The notes under the pieces: model-generated
What the model was told of the DNA's origin: nothing
Databases searched by the model: none
What the model saw: the letters and a program-made list of their open reading frames with translations, nothing else
Program-made: the position numbers and the translations under genes
Part shown: one piece after another, positions 1 through 9,085 of the stretch
Position numbering within the stretch: the first letter of the stretch is position 1
Layout of the letters: the number at the start of each line of letters is the position of its first letter
NCBI GenBank assembly: GCA_033085395.1
Contig: JANQBS010000044.1
Location: 62,001-126,000 of the forward strand
Length of the DNA stretch: 64,000 bases
Direction of reading: 5' to 3'
DNA from: Xanthoparmelia taractica
Taxonomy: Eukaryota > Ascomycota > Lecanoromycetes > Lecanorales > Parmeliaceae

Positions 1-1642
1 GTACGAGCAGTCGCATACACACTCAGAAGTCTCAGGGGCCAATGCGGTTGATACGAGAAACCTCGGAAGCGCTCCATTTGTTACTGAAGATGGTTGTGTT
101 TGGATCTCGGACGTGTTGCCCACCAGCTTTCGCTTCAACGCAAGCTTTTTCACACTGTCCAGGCCAGGTGCTTCCGGACCGGAAACCCCTATTATTCACC
201 CTAGTGCCTGCATTGATCGTTCAAAACCTCTTTATGTACGCATTAACGACACGGACTGGAAATCGACGACGTTCGAGCCGACTGCAACGGACGAGAGCGC
301 AGATGGGCAGTGGACTGGCGAAGTTTTTGGACTTTCGCCGTCTTCCAGCTACAAATGCAGCTTCGTCCAGAGCGAGGATGATGCGGTACTGCACTCTGTG
401 ATAGTCACCACACCACCCTCGCTCCCTGCTGAGAACGGTATACCCACGCTTACGATACTTTGGCAGATTTTCTTGACTAATGTATTATCAGACTCTAACG
501 CATCGTCAGCCATTCCTGCTCATAGATTACACCGCCCATCGTCGCCTACAAGTCCTACGACAACATTGAAGAACTCAATCGCAGCATTCGAGTCCAGTCT
601 AAGCGAGTCTCAAGCTCGGCAGAAAAGAAGTAAAAAGGACAACAAGGCAGCGTCTGCCTCCTTCAAGAAGGATATCGAAGTCTTCAGTGCCAAGATTTCC
701 AAACTCGGGAGTGAGGATAAAGCTCATCTGAATCGACATTTGCAGTGGAATCAGCATACCCGGCAAGCGGACGAATCAGTCATGTCTATTTCTGAAGAAA
801 TTGAGTCAATGGGCTGTCTTCCAGAAGATGAGATTGGATTATCTAAAGAAATGAAAATCGGTTGGGACGAGGCAAGGACTCATCAAACGGCCACAAGAGA
901 TGCACTCTTCCGTTGCAAGGAATCTGCGCATCAGGAGAAATCTTCAGTCCACGCGGAGGCTACTTCAACAGCGCAGAAAAAGGAGCGCTTGCTTGCACGA
1001 AGGTCGAAGCTCAACGATCAACACGACAGACTTGAATCAGCTACAAGCCAGGGGCTTGACGAAAGGCAGCGCAAGAACTCCGAGCAAGCCGCAAAAGATG
1101 AGGAGCGCCTTCAGTTCGAAAACAGGCACTTCGAGCAAATGGGGTACTGCCAAAGGACTATACAGGAGAGTCGATACGTGACTCAGCAAGCCTGGCAGCA
1201 AGCTCAGATAGTCGAGAACGCATTTCATGAGCAGCAAATGATGAGCGGACTGGACGGGGAACGTTCAATCACTCCCGAAGGTGACCTTCCTGGTACGGTA
1301 CCTCATCATACTGGTGCGCCAGCATTCCGCTTCCCAGCCTTTGGCTCTCCAGATCTACCCAACGGCATCCGTAGCCAGTCGGGCTCTTTCCGAAGCAGTG
1401 ACAGCCGCCCACGGTCAATTTCCATGCTGCCTGGCAATGGCGTCTCTGCTGACTTCGAAGACCAAGATCCAGCCCCACCGATGCCGGCCAGGGCGGTAGA
1501 AGTGATTAGGGAGAGGGGTAGGAAACAGAGCGGAGGCAGCGGCAGTGGTAGTTCTGGTAGTCAGCGTGATCCATCGAGTCCGGTCGTTGGTGGTGCTGCA
1601 CTGATGAGTCCGGGCAAGAGGAGTCCAGTGTGGAATCACTGA
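1..1642 (+). CDS. acrB: AcrB-like ubiquitination-network signalling protein, 5' partial
   Basis: The frame is open from base 2 and runs off the left edge, so the N-terminus is missing. About 520 residues are visible. A short beta-sheet-like N-terminal part (residues such as YVRINDTDW) is followed by a Ser/Thr-rich linker, then a long charged coiled coil rich in Lys, Glu and Gln (roughly bases 560-1240), then a low-complexity Ser/Gly/Pro tail ending in SPVWNH. This order matches the fungal AcrB family, linked to acriflavine resistance and ubiquitin-dependent signalling with the CreB/CreD network. A probable 54-nt intron lies at 438-491 (GTATAC...ATCAG). It is a multiple of three, so the frame stays open if it is retained, but its translation is hydrophobic and unlike the flanks. 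The family call rests on overall pattern; the coiled coil itself is not specific. Confidence 0.65.
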   Translation, partial: YEQSHTHSEVSGANAVDTRNLGSAPFVTEDGCVWISDVLPTSFRFNASFFTLSRPGASGPETPIIHPSACIDRSKPLYVRINDTDWKSTTFEPTATDESADGQWTGEVFGLSPSSSYKCSFVQSEDDAVLHSVIVTTPPSLPAENGIPTLTILWQIFLTNVLSDSNASSAIPAHRLHRPSSPTSPTTTLKNSIAAFESSLSESQARQKRSKKDNKAASASFKKDIEVFSAKISKLGSEDKAHLNRHLQWNQHTRQADESVMSISEEIESMGCLPEDEIGLSKEMKIGWDEARTHQTATRDALFRCKESAHQEKSSVHAEATSTAQKKERLLARRSKLNDQHDRLESATSQGLDERQRKNSEQAAKDEERLQFENRHFEQMGYCQRTIQESRYVTQQAWQQAQIVENAFHEQQMMSGLDGERSITPEGDLPGTVPHHTGAPAFRFPAFGSPDLPNGIRSQSGSFRSSDSRPRSISMLPGNGVSADFEDQDPAPPMPARAVEVIRERGRKQSGGSGSGSSGSQRDPSSPVVGGAALMSPGKRSPVWNH

Positions 1643-2155
1643 GTAGAGTGCAAGCTGCGCTACCGCTCTTGTCGTAGGCATTCGCAGAAGTCAAGCAAGC
1701 AATCTATCTTCATTATCTCCTGTGTGATCTACGTGAACGAATCGTCTGAGACACTAATTGAAGATCAGGAATCGGATGCTGTTCCAACGCCGTCTCACAC
1801 TAGGATGGCTGGAGATAGGAACCTCATAAGTGTTCTTTGCCCATGCCGAAGACTTGGGTGTAGCCTCCTCCCTCAAACATTCCATTCTCCATTATCAAGT
1901 GACATGATCCTCAAAACAACCTGCAAGCACTGCGTCTTTTCACTAATCAAGTTCTCTTTTGGACCAACATCATCTTCCTAATCGACTTTGACGGAGAGAG
2001 ACAGTGTTCTCGCTTCGCTCCTACCCAAAAATTTGCAAGTAACTGCTCTCTCGTAACAAGATTTAATTGTTCATCGTCATGAAATTTTAACTTCAATTCC
2101 CAAGTCGAGTAGCGATTGACTACTTGCTCTTTCATATCGATGAACATGAAAGAAT
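1643..2155. other. Intergenic 513 bp
   Basis: Region between the acrB stop and the next start. It should contain the acrB terminator and the promoter of the following gene. No recognisable coding or repeat signal was seen. Confidence 0.5.
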
Positions 2156-3592
2156 ATGTCTCCGCTCCTCCAGAAACGTCGGCCACCGCAAACACCTGAT
2201 CCTCCCCCTTCATCAAACCAACCTGCTCCGAGCCGGTCGCCTCAGAGCTGGTTCCGACCAGCGAACAATCGATCCCTACCCAGTCTAACAAAACCTCAGC
2301 ATCCTCACCGTGCCTTCGGCTTCTCGTCGATTAGAGGACTGGCTAGAGCCTCGTCACGCCAGACGCTTCGCACACTTCCCACAAATACATATCAGCAACC
2401 ATATTCTCACGGTTGCTCTCCGCCGAAAGATGGAGATCTGAGGTACTCAAGGACTGCTAAAGACCCAGAGTCTCTATTACCGTCAGAGTCTGGGTTGCAA
2501 CAGTCTCGCGGTTCCAGCATCGAGTCATTGCCTATTGACAAGAGTGGCATCTCGAGTGATTCTACTTATGCAACAACGCCGTCGCCGGCCAAGCATCGTG
2601 CATTTCAACTACTCGACACAAGCTCCCCTGTACAGCGGAAGAGTATGGGCAACAAAGCGTCGACGTTGCGCAGGAAACCTGTTTCACCCGAGGGCAAACA
2701 GAGCTCAGCGAAAACGAAAGACGCAGAAGAAGCTCCTGGACCCTCGCATCAGAAGGCGTCTACTGGATCACAAAAACCGGCGACCTTTTCAGCCCGAGGA
2801 TCCTCTGTCATAGTGAATGTACCCCGGCGGCGCTCTTCATTGACCGTACTCCATCTCGACAGCTCCCACTTCGAGACGCCTGACCCTCAACACCGAAATC
2901 TACAACACAGATCAAGTACGCTTACAGAACCGCGCCGTCGACCCAGCATTCTTCCAGAGATAACCCGCCCCGTCACCACCATCGTGCCATCTTCTAGCAA
3001 CACAACGCCCACGATCCAGGTACAACAGCGTGAGACGCTATCGCCAGGCTTCCTCTCACCACCTCTGCTCTCTCCTCCGCTATCTACTTCTCAGCTCTCA
3101 TCGGCTTCTTCACGAGCCCCGTCCTTTAAGTCTCAGAATTCAGCAGTACCAGCCTTCATCCACCTATCCAAAACGTTTCCGGACGGTCCCATTCCAGTGC
3201 CGGCACCACCACTGACAATCATCCACCACAAGTGCTACCAATCGCACAGACGCGTCTTGCTGTCGAGGAACAAGTTTAATCCAGTGCCTTGCATGACGTG
3301 CGGAGAGACAGAAGGCGAAGCGAGATGGAAATGCATATGGTGCGCACTGAGAATCTGTGGGGTTTGCATGGCGGAGTTTGATGCCAAGCATAGGGATTTG
3401 GAAAAGTTCCTCGCTGGCCTCGAGAAGAGAAAAGAGAGCTGCAAGGAGGGCGGGAGCAAGGATGAGGTCCAAGAGTTGGACGGTGGAAGAGAACAACAGG
3501 TCGAGATCAAGAAAGAAAACGTGCCGGGCAACAGGGAGTCGCAGAAGCCAAGCACTTCAGCGGTGAAGAGGCTCCTGAGGGCGTCGAATTAA
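2156..3592 (+). CDS. Ser/Pro-rich protein with conserved C-terminal Cys cluster, function unknown
   Basis: Single-exon frame of 478 residues starting at an ATG. The first ~350 residues are low complexity, rich in Ser, Pro, Thr and Arg, and probably disordered. From about residue 358 there is a compact, conserved-looking module: HKCYQSHRR, then PCMTCGE, then WKCIWCALRICGVCM. This gives paired Cys residues of the kind that bind zinc. A charged Lys/Glu-rich tail follows. I do not recognise the family by name; similar Cys modules occur at the C-terminus of uncharacterised Pezizomycotina proteins. The bipartite design suggests a regulatory or scaffold protein, but that is inference. It is convergent with the EF-hand gene downstream. 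Confidence 0.7.
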   Translation: MSPLLQKRRPPQTPDPPPSSNQPAPSRSPQSWFRPANNRSLPSLTKPQHPHRAFGFSSIRGLARASSRQTLRTLPTNTYQQPYSHGCSPPKDGDLRYSRTAKDPESLLPSESGLQQSRGSSIESLPIDKSGISSDSTYATTPSPAKHRAFQLLDTSSPVQRKSMGNKASTLRRKPVSPEGKQSSAKTKDAEEAPGPSHQKASTGSQKPATFSARGSSVIVNVPRRRSSLTVLHLDSSHFETPDPQHRNLQHRSSTLTEPRRRPSILPEITRPVTTIVPSSSNTTPTIQVQQRETLSPGFLSPPLLSPPLSTSQLSSASSRAPSFKSQNSAVPAFIHLSKTFPDGPIPVPAPPLTIIHHKCYQSHRRVLLSRNKFNPVPCMTCGETEGEARWKCIWCALRICGVCMAEFDAKHRDLEKFLAGLEKRKESCKEGGSKDEVQELDGGREQQVEIKKENVPGNRESQKPSTSAVKRLLRASN

Positions 3593-3814
3593 CGCGGTTG
3601 GGATCTTTTAGGCTGACGGGTCAGTTTGATGGCAAGAGTATTGCTATGTACGAGTACGTGGCTGGGCTTTGCTTCCTTGCATGAGCATTTGGCGGCATAC
3701 CTTTGGCTGGTCTTTATTTGTTATGATAGAAGTTGCACATGTGCTATAGCTCTGTTAGATTATACGTAATACTACTAGCTCTCAACCCGTCATCGCAATC
3801 CTGTCATACAGCCC

Positions 3815-4852
3815 TCACTTCTCCCCATCCTTCTTATCCTCACCACCCATCAAGCCCCCAACCCACTCTCGATACCGGAACACTTCTCCCCTGCTACCAC
3901 CGCCGCCGCCACTACCTTTCATCTCCTTCCCAAACGCCCTCCTCCCCACAAACCCACCCAGCACCTCCTCAATCTCCCTCGCATCGACACCCGTCTCGCC
4001 CGCATCGGGCGCAGTGTGCAGCAGCGCGTCTTTCAACTCCCCTACGTCTATCTCTCCACTGTCGTGATCGTCGAATGCGGCAAAGGCGTTTATCAATTCC
4101 GTCTGTGAGGATAAGGGCGCGAGGAGAGATGATAGAGTCGAGAGGAAGGTGGGGAGAGGGAGCGTTTGCGGTGATCCGGGAGGGAAGAATCGCGCTGTTG
4201 TTGTTGTTGTGGATGCGTCTTGGCCTGTCATCGTACGTATAAGTAAGCATGTATGTATGAATCAGCGGGTCATGTCTTGTAGCTGTAAAACGAACAACGC
4301 ACCGAGATTCGTAAGCATATCCACCACGTCCTCCCGGTTCACCAAGCCGTCGTTATCCCGATCCAGTATCTGGAACCCCTCGCGCATCTCGCGCACTTGC
4401 GCCGCGGGCAGCTTCGACAGCGCATCACTACTCCCCCCCATCATCGGCTTTGCCGTCGCATGCGGTCCCTTCGCGGCGATCGTGGTCGCGGCGCTGGAGG
4501 TGCGGGTCGGAGAGAGGGGTGGTTCTCGTGTTGTGGTCGTCAAGGACGGTGTGAGCGGGGCGCGGGGCGTCCAGCTTCCGGAGGCGGAGGGAGGTGTGGC
4601 GAGGGCATTTTGGAGTTTGGAGGAGGGGGTGGTGGTTATGAAGGGGTTTTTTGTTGGGGACGTTGCGGTGGGTGTTGTGGGGTGGTTTGAGGCGGGGGAG
4701 GGGGTGGAGGGGGATTCGGGGCGGCGGAAGGGGGAGGTGCGCGGGGAGCCGTAGGAGAGGGGGGAGGGTTTGTAGGTTGCTGGGAGGGACTGGGGGTGGT
4801 TTGGTTGTGTTAGTTGATGTTTGGTAGGTTGAGGGATTGGTTGGTATACCAT
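3815..4852 (-). CDS. EF-hand protein, probable myosin II regulatory light chain
   Basis: Two exons: 4852-4303 and 4224-3815, with a 78-nt intron (GTGCGT...GACAG) restoring the reading MLTNLGQDAS. Product about 319 aa. The N-terminal ~170 residues are a Pro/Ser/Thr-rich extension. The first EF-hand loop, DRDNDGLVNRED, has Asp rather than Glu at position 12, as in regulatory light chains (compare DQNRDGFIDKED in the animal protein). The second, DDHDSGEIDVGE, is partly degenerate. A Gly-rich stretch precedes the C-terminal EF-like segment. By family knowledge it would bind a myosin II heavy-chain IQ motif and act at the cytokinetic ring. The ATG at 4852 was chosen because codons upstream in frame contain no other ATG before a stop. 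A plain calmodulin-like protein remains possible. Confidence 0.75.
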
Positions 4853-5364
4853 GTTGATCCTGGCGCTCACGTCGATGATCGTTTTCAGATATGTGATAAG
4901 TTGCTTGGATCCTATTCAAAATGAATGAAGGGCAAATATCTTTTTTCCTTGTCGTCGGAGCCCGAATTGGCAAGAAGTAAACAGACAATGTACTGCCAAG
5001 CCCGCTAGATTATAGCGCGAAGCCGGTTTAAGGACAGGAAATCAACCTTTCAAAGCATTGGTTTGCTTTTGAGTCTTAAGTACGACTTCGTGTCTGTTGA
5101 TTTTCGCATCGTTTCCATGTTCTATCGCCCAGTGGTTATCAAGCTGTGAACTGAGCTGCAACCCTAACCCACTTGTGAGGCTAGAATTCTACCCCATACT
5201 TGAACCGAAAGAAGGACGTGCAGTGATCTTTTGGGCTGCAAGTGTCTGATATACTGATAACATAGCAAGTGTCGTCAATCATCCTCTCCAGTTTCCGTAT
5301 TTTTTAGAAGAAGGCAAGTCTTCTTAGACAATCTCAGAATTGTGTAGGACCTGAGTCTCCTTCA
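4853..5364. other. Intergenic ~510 bp
   Basis: Upstream region of the EF-hand gene and edge of the accessory block. It contains a single CCCTAACCC telomere-like motif near 5162. No coding signal was seen. Confidence 0.4.
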
Positions 5365-5667
5365 TTATACCCGGGTCGTTGGTGCCTTCTTTCCCGCTAT
5401 CTCACCCACTGCATGAATTTCCACGTCCAAGCTACCCTGGTCACAGTATTCCAGGCCTGGTCGTTGAGGTCCCGTGATGGCAGTCTCGGACTCAGACCTC
5501 GCCGCAATTCCTATAGCAGTGAGGGGCGACTTGTGACCAGGTCCAACGGATCGAAGGGAGATAGCTGAACGAATACTCCTGACAATGCTCTCGAGCGACC
5601 AGTTTTGGAAGATGGGTAGAAGCGTTGAAAGGCAGATAGCGATCATGGCCGCGCCCATTTCCCTCAT
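5365..5667 (-). pseudogene. Possible C-terminal remnant of a PTH11-like membrane protein
   Basis: A 100-codon frame begins EMGAAMIAICLSTLLPIF, resembling the last transmembrane helix plus the start of the cytosolic tail of PTH11-type seven-helix proteins (usually E-x-x-x-A-I-I-x-A-C-L-P-T-L-x-P). Its tail carries the usual polar, Ser-rich residues and an EIHAVGEI motif near the end. The preceding six helices are absent upstream on this strand, so if real it is a truncated relic. The call rests on a short pattern and could be chance. Confidence 0.35.
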
Positions 5668-5885
5668 TTTAAATCACTAGCTCTAGACTTCACGAGGGAC
5701 TGTGAGTACTTTGCCCTACTTAGATGGGACAGCACTGTTGTGGTGGTATTGTTTAGCTGACCAGAAAACATTCCCTTCGCCTATACCCCCACACTGAACG
5801 GCTATAGAACTACATAGATCAATCAGAATGTCGCCCATAGATCACTAACAATGCTCGTGGCCGAACTTGGCCGGTATGACCTGGC

Positions 5886-6367
5886 TTGCAATGTGGTCGA
5901 GAGGATATCGACGAGGCATACCTTGTGCCTGCCCAATGTGATTCAGGTACCAACGAGCCCACAAAAATGGATTTTCTCGTGCCGCGTAAGGACGTGCTTG
6001 TTGATGTTGGCTCCATCATTCAGAATCACAACAATCAATTCGATCTGGCGGCTGACTCCCCCAACGTTGAGATTATGTGGAAGAGAGCGAGGGGCTTCCT
6101 CCCGTCGCTCAATGACGCACATTCCATAATCGAATACCCTTTGCGCAGGGGCTCAGGCCTTTCAGCACCAAGAATGCAAAGGTGAGAGCCGATGACAAAT
6201 CGGACCTGCACCTGGTCGACAACTATGGCCATGGAGGATCAGGTTGGAATTTGGCGGTCGGTTTCGCAAAAACCGCCGTCTACCTTCTCGAGAAGATTAT
6301 GGAAGGGACGAAGCCGGTCGATGCCAACAAGGAGATTCATGGGGCACTTCCTCCTCAACATGTCTAA
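5886..6367 (+). pseudogene. Broken D-amino-acid-oxidase-like FAD oxidoreductase (C-terminal part)
   Basis: Two frames together give the C-terminal half of a DAO-family flavoenzyme. The first reads MDFLVPRKDVLVDVGSI and IMWKRARGFLPSL (5886 to ~6140). The second reads GLRPFSTKNAKVRADD and then LVDNYGHGGSGW, the hallmark FAD/substrate motif of D-amino-acid oxidases, ending near 6367. The frames differ, so a frameshift lies around 6140-6150. The N-terminal Rossmann GxGxxG segment was not found upstream. This is a truncated, frameshifted relic; the complete family member oxidises D-amino acids, usually in peroxisomes. Confidence 0.7.
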
Positions 6368-7402
6368 AAACTTTTGAAGACACCACAGGTCCTTCTTGAT
6401 CCTGAGATCAGAACGTGCTTTTCTGGATTCGGATGCTAACATGAAGTCTCTTGCTTAACGGCCTACGGTACCGTCTACGTTGTGTTGAGAGAGAGCGCCA
6501 CTCACTACACTCATTTTCTGCATCGTCCTAGCTACTTCTTCCGCTTGCTGAAATTTTATTTTCTTTCAGGCACTCTGTTCTCCCCAGGTGCCAGAATTAG
6601 CATATCGGCTTGGACGATCTCAAGGCCACTTTGTCCACAGAACATCTTCGCTACTACGAACGAACTAACCCGAAGCGCTAGAAGAATGAGTATCATGAGC
6701 AGGTGCAAGTGTTTTTTTTGGATGGTGATGGCAATTGATCGATTCATCAACGAGCAGCAAATTCAATAAGCGAAATCAGGGGTTCAGTGACCCCTTTGAG
6801 GATAAGAGCAATGGCATTGGAGTTGATACAACCCTCTCAGGCAGGATGGATTTCAATTTTCTTATGTCCGAGGATTTTAGCTTAATATTTCGACAGGCTT
6901 GACATCAACGCATAGGTCTACGGCGGAGACTGCGACCCTCGTGAATGTGCATATCTTCTAAATTATCAGTCATGCACCAATGCAAGCTGATGCAAGGCAA
7001 GCCGAATAAAGACTGAGTCGATCGACTGCGTTCATACATTACGAAAGTTACCTTAGTTTGAAATGCAAGCTACCTTAACCTCAAGTTAGCCGCTCGAAAG
7101 CCTGCTACTTGTACCCGTATCGTTGATCGGCACACTGCATGAGCTGGGAAGCGCTGGGGCGGCCCCGCGCTCCACACGGAATTCTTCATTTTCGTAACGA
7201 CTGAGCTTTGCGGGGTACATTTGGCTAATATAAAAACGCGTGGACTGTTAACAGCAAGGCAAGGCGAATAATATAATGTTAGGCCCGCATCGCCCTGTGT
7301 AATAAAGAGCCGTTGCAAGCATCGACAGGAATATATCGAGCGCTTAATCTCCTCAACTCTAGGGATAATCGAGACTCGTACCTTCAACACCCAGCTACCA
7401 AG
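6368..7402. other. Intergenic ~1.0 kb
   Basis: No gene was recognised. The short frames here have no family resemblance. The 3' part should hold the promoter and leader of the transaldolase gene. Confidence 0.4.
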
Positions 7403-8782
7403 ATGGGCTCCTATCCTGAAACTGTAAACTTACTCAAGCACCTGCGTTCGAAAAGCCAAGTTGATTGCGACAGCCTTGATCTACAGCGTAAGCTACTTGT
7501 TGGCCCCAGTCGCCTTAAGCTCTTTGAGACTGACACTGGGGGCATTTCCATAGTCGCCACAGAGCTAGGACCTTTCGTGGATTGCACCTCAAACCAGGTA
7601 CGGGTTCAGAATCTTAAGTCACGCGAATTTCCAGTCAGCTAACGCAGAGGCCCAGGCCGATTCATATCTCGAGCTCCTTGTTCCCCATCGCAAGGCAGTA
7701 CTTGAGAAGTCCGCCACCCTGGGACAACAACTCCAGAATGAGTACCCCGGAGTCAAGTACGAGCAGCTGGCCGTTGAAGTAGCTGTCAGTGTCTTCTAGC
7801 CCAACACAAAAGGCAATAGCGGCCACATCTTTTAATACTCGCTACAGATGGTCAGCTTGTCTCTGACGCTTGCACCTCTTATCACTGGAGCCATTCACGT
7901 CATGTCCAATCCAACGCTTACATCGACCTCGGAGATCGTAGAAAATTCCAAGCGTGCGTTTCCAGTGACACCTACCCTCGTGTACCACTCCACTGAATCC
8001 GAGACGCAGGTATTGCGAGTTTGTGCCGTCGACTTGGACCCGATTTCGACATGTCCAGGCTTTGTGTTAAAGTTGTAGCTACATGGGAGGGTCTCCAAGC
8101 CTGCAGAGAGTTGACCGCTTTGGGAATCAGTACTCTTGCGACCACGCTATTTACGATGGAGCAAGCGATCCTGGCTGGCGAAGTTGGCTGTGCATACATT
8201 GCACCATTTGTGCACGAGCTCAAAGCTTTCTTTGATTCAACGTATGTGACACCAATGGGAGACATTGAAACTTGGATGATCAAAGCTCACAAGAACAGTT
8301 ATGATGACGGAGGCCCCAACCTCGATCTCTGCTTGGAGGCTCAAAATTACTATAACAAACAGAAGTGTGTTACTAGGGTAAAAGCGGCTGGTTTGCTCGA
8401 CGTAGGCGAAGCGAAGAAACTTGCTGGAGTCGATTCTATGACTATTGCTCCAGATCTTTTACGGACGCTATCAAAAACAGAAGGGCTGGAGGCCAGCGTG
8501 ACAGACTCTTCAATCTTCAGCCCAAAGAACAAGGGATCGGAGGAAAAGACAGAGGTACACAGCTTCATCAACGATGAGAGGACATTCCGTGAAGCGTTTG
8601 CCAGAAGTTACGGCGGCAAAGGTGAATGGAAGACGCAAGAGGTACATCAACCTATCACTCAAAATCCCGAAACTTCAGCCTGCTGACACGAATCCTTCTA
8701 GGCAATCAATATTTTTTGCGAGTATCAGATCAAAGCGGAGTGCCTGTTGCGAGATTCCAGGGTGACATTACCCGAGCACTGA
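7403..8782 (+). CDS. Transaldolase (accessory copy)
   Basis: Six exons fit by eye: 7403-7487, 7554-7597, 7650-7784, 7848-7953, 8010-8641 and 8702-8782. All phases are consistent and give 360 aa. Diagnostic segments in order are VDCDSLDLQ, LGPFVDCTSNQ, LGPDFDMSRLCVK, TWEGLQACREL, LATTLFTMEQA, GCAYIAPFVHEL, YVTPMGDIETW, KLAGVDSMTIAP and a C-terminal TQEAINIFCEYQIK. The Schiff-base Lys is in LCVKVVATWEG. The usual I-P after that Lys is replaced by V-V-A, so this copy diverges at the active-site strand. The enzyme transfers a dihydroxyacetone unit between sugar phosphates in the pentose phosphate pathway. It is tail-to-tail with the NRPS-like pseudogene, 303 bp apart, and sits in an accessory block. 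That suggests a dedicated copy rather than the housekeeping TAL1. Confidence 0.88.
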
Positions 8783-9085
8783 GGTTTTCGCCTCTAGTGT
8801 TAGCTAGCGAACTCTGTGCAATGGCTCGAGTAGACAATCTGTGGCATATAAAGTAGGCTTTAACTCATATATACATACTCTCACTATATGAAGGCTTTAT
8901 TTCAATATAGGGTTAGGGTTTGACCGGCACTGCTCAGTAGAATCTAGCCGCCCCCACACCAGTGTCTAAGCAGACCTTAGGTCGATAACAAGTGTTTCGC
9001 TATTACTTACAGCTTCAACCAACTTTCTTCTATTTCCTTATTTATTCTATATGAGGTTCGAGTACAACATAGACATCTAATCCTG
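8783..9085. other. Convergent intergenic with telomere-like motif
   Basis: 303 bp between two convergent 3' ends. It contains GGGTTAGGGTTT near 8909-8921, two units of the TTAGGG telomere repeat. Both terminators should lie here. Confidence 0.5.

Noticed and set aside
3969..4250. Minus-strand open frame overlapping the EF-hand gene intron
   Set aside because: It is another frame of the EF-hand exon; the spliced model with two EF-hand loops explains the region.
4149..4754. Plus-strand 201-codon open frame, Gly/Val-rich
   Set aside because: It is antisense to the Pro/Ser/Thr-rich exon of the EF-hand gene; its composition reflects the G-rich complement.
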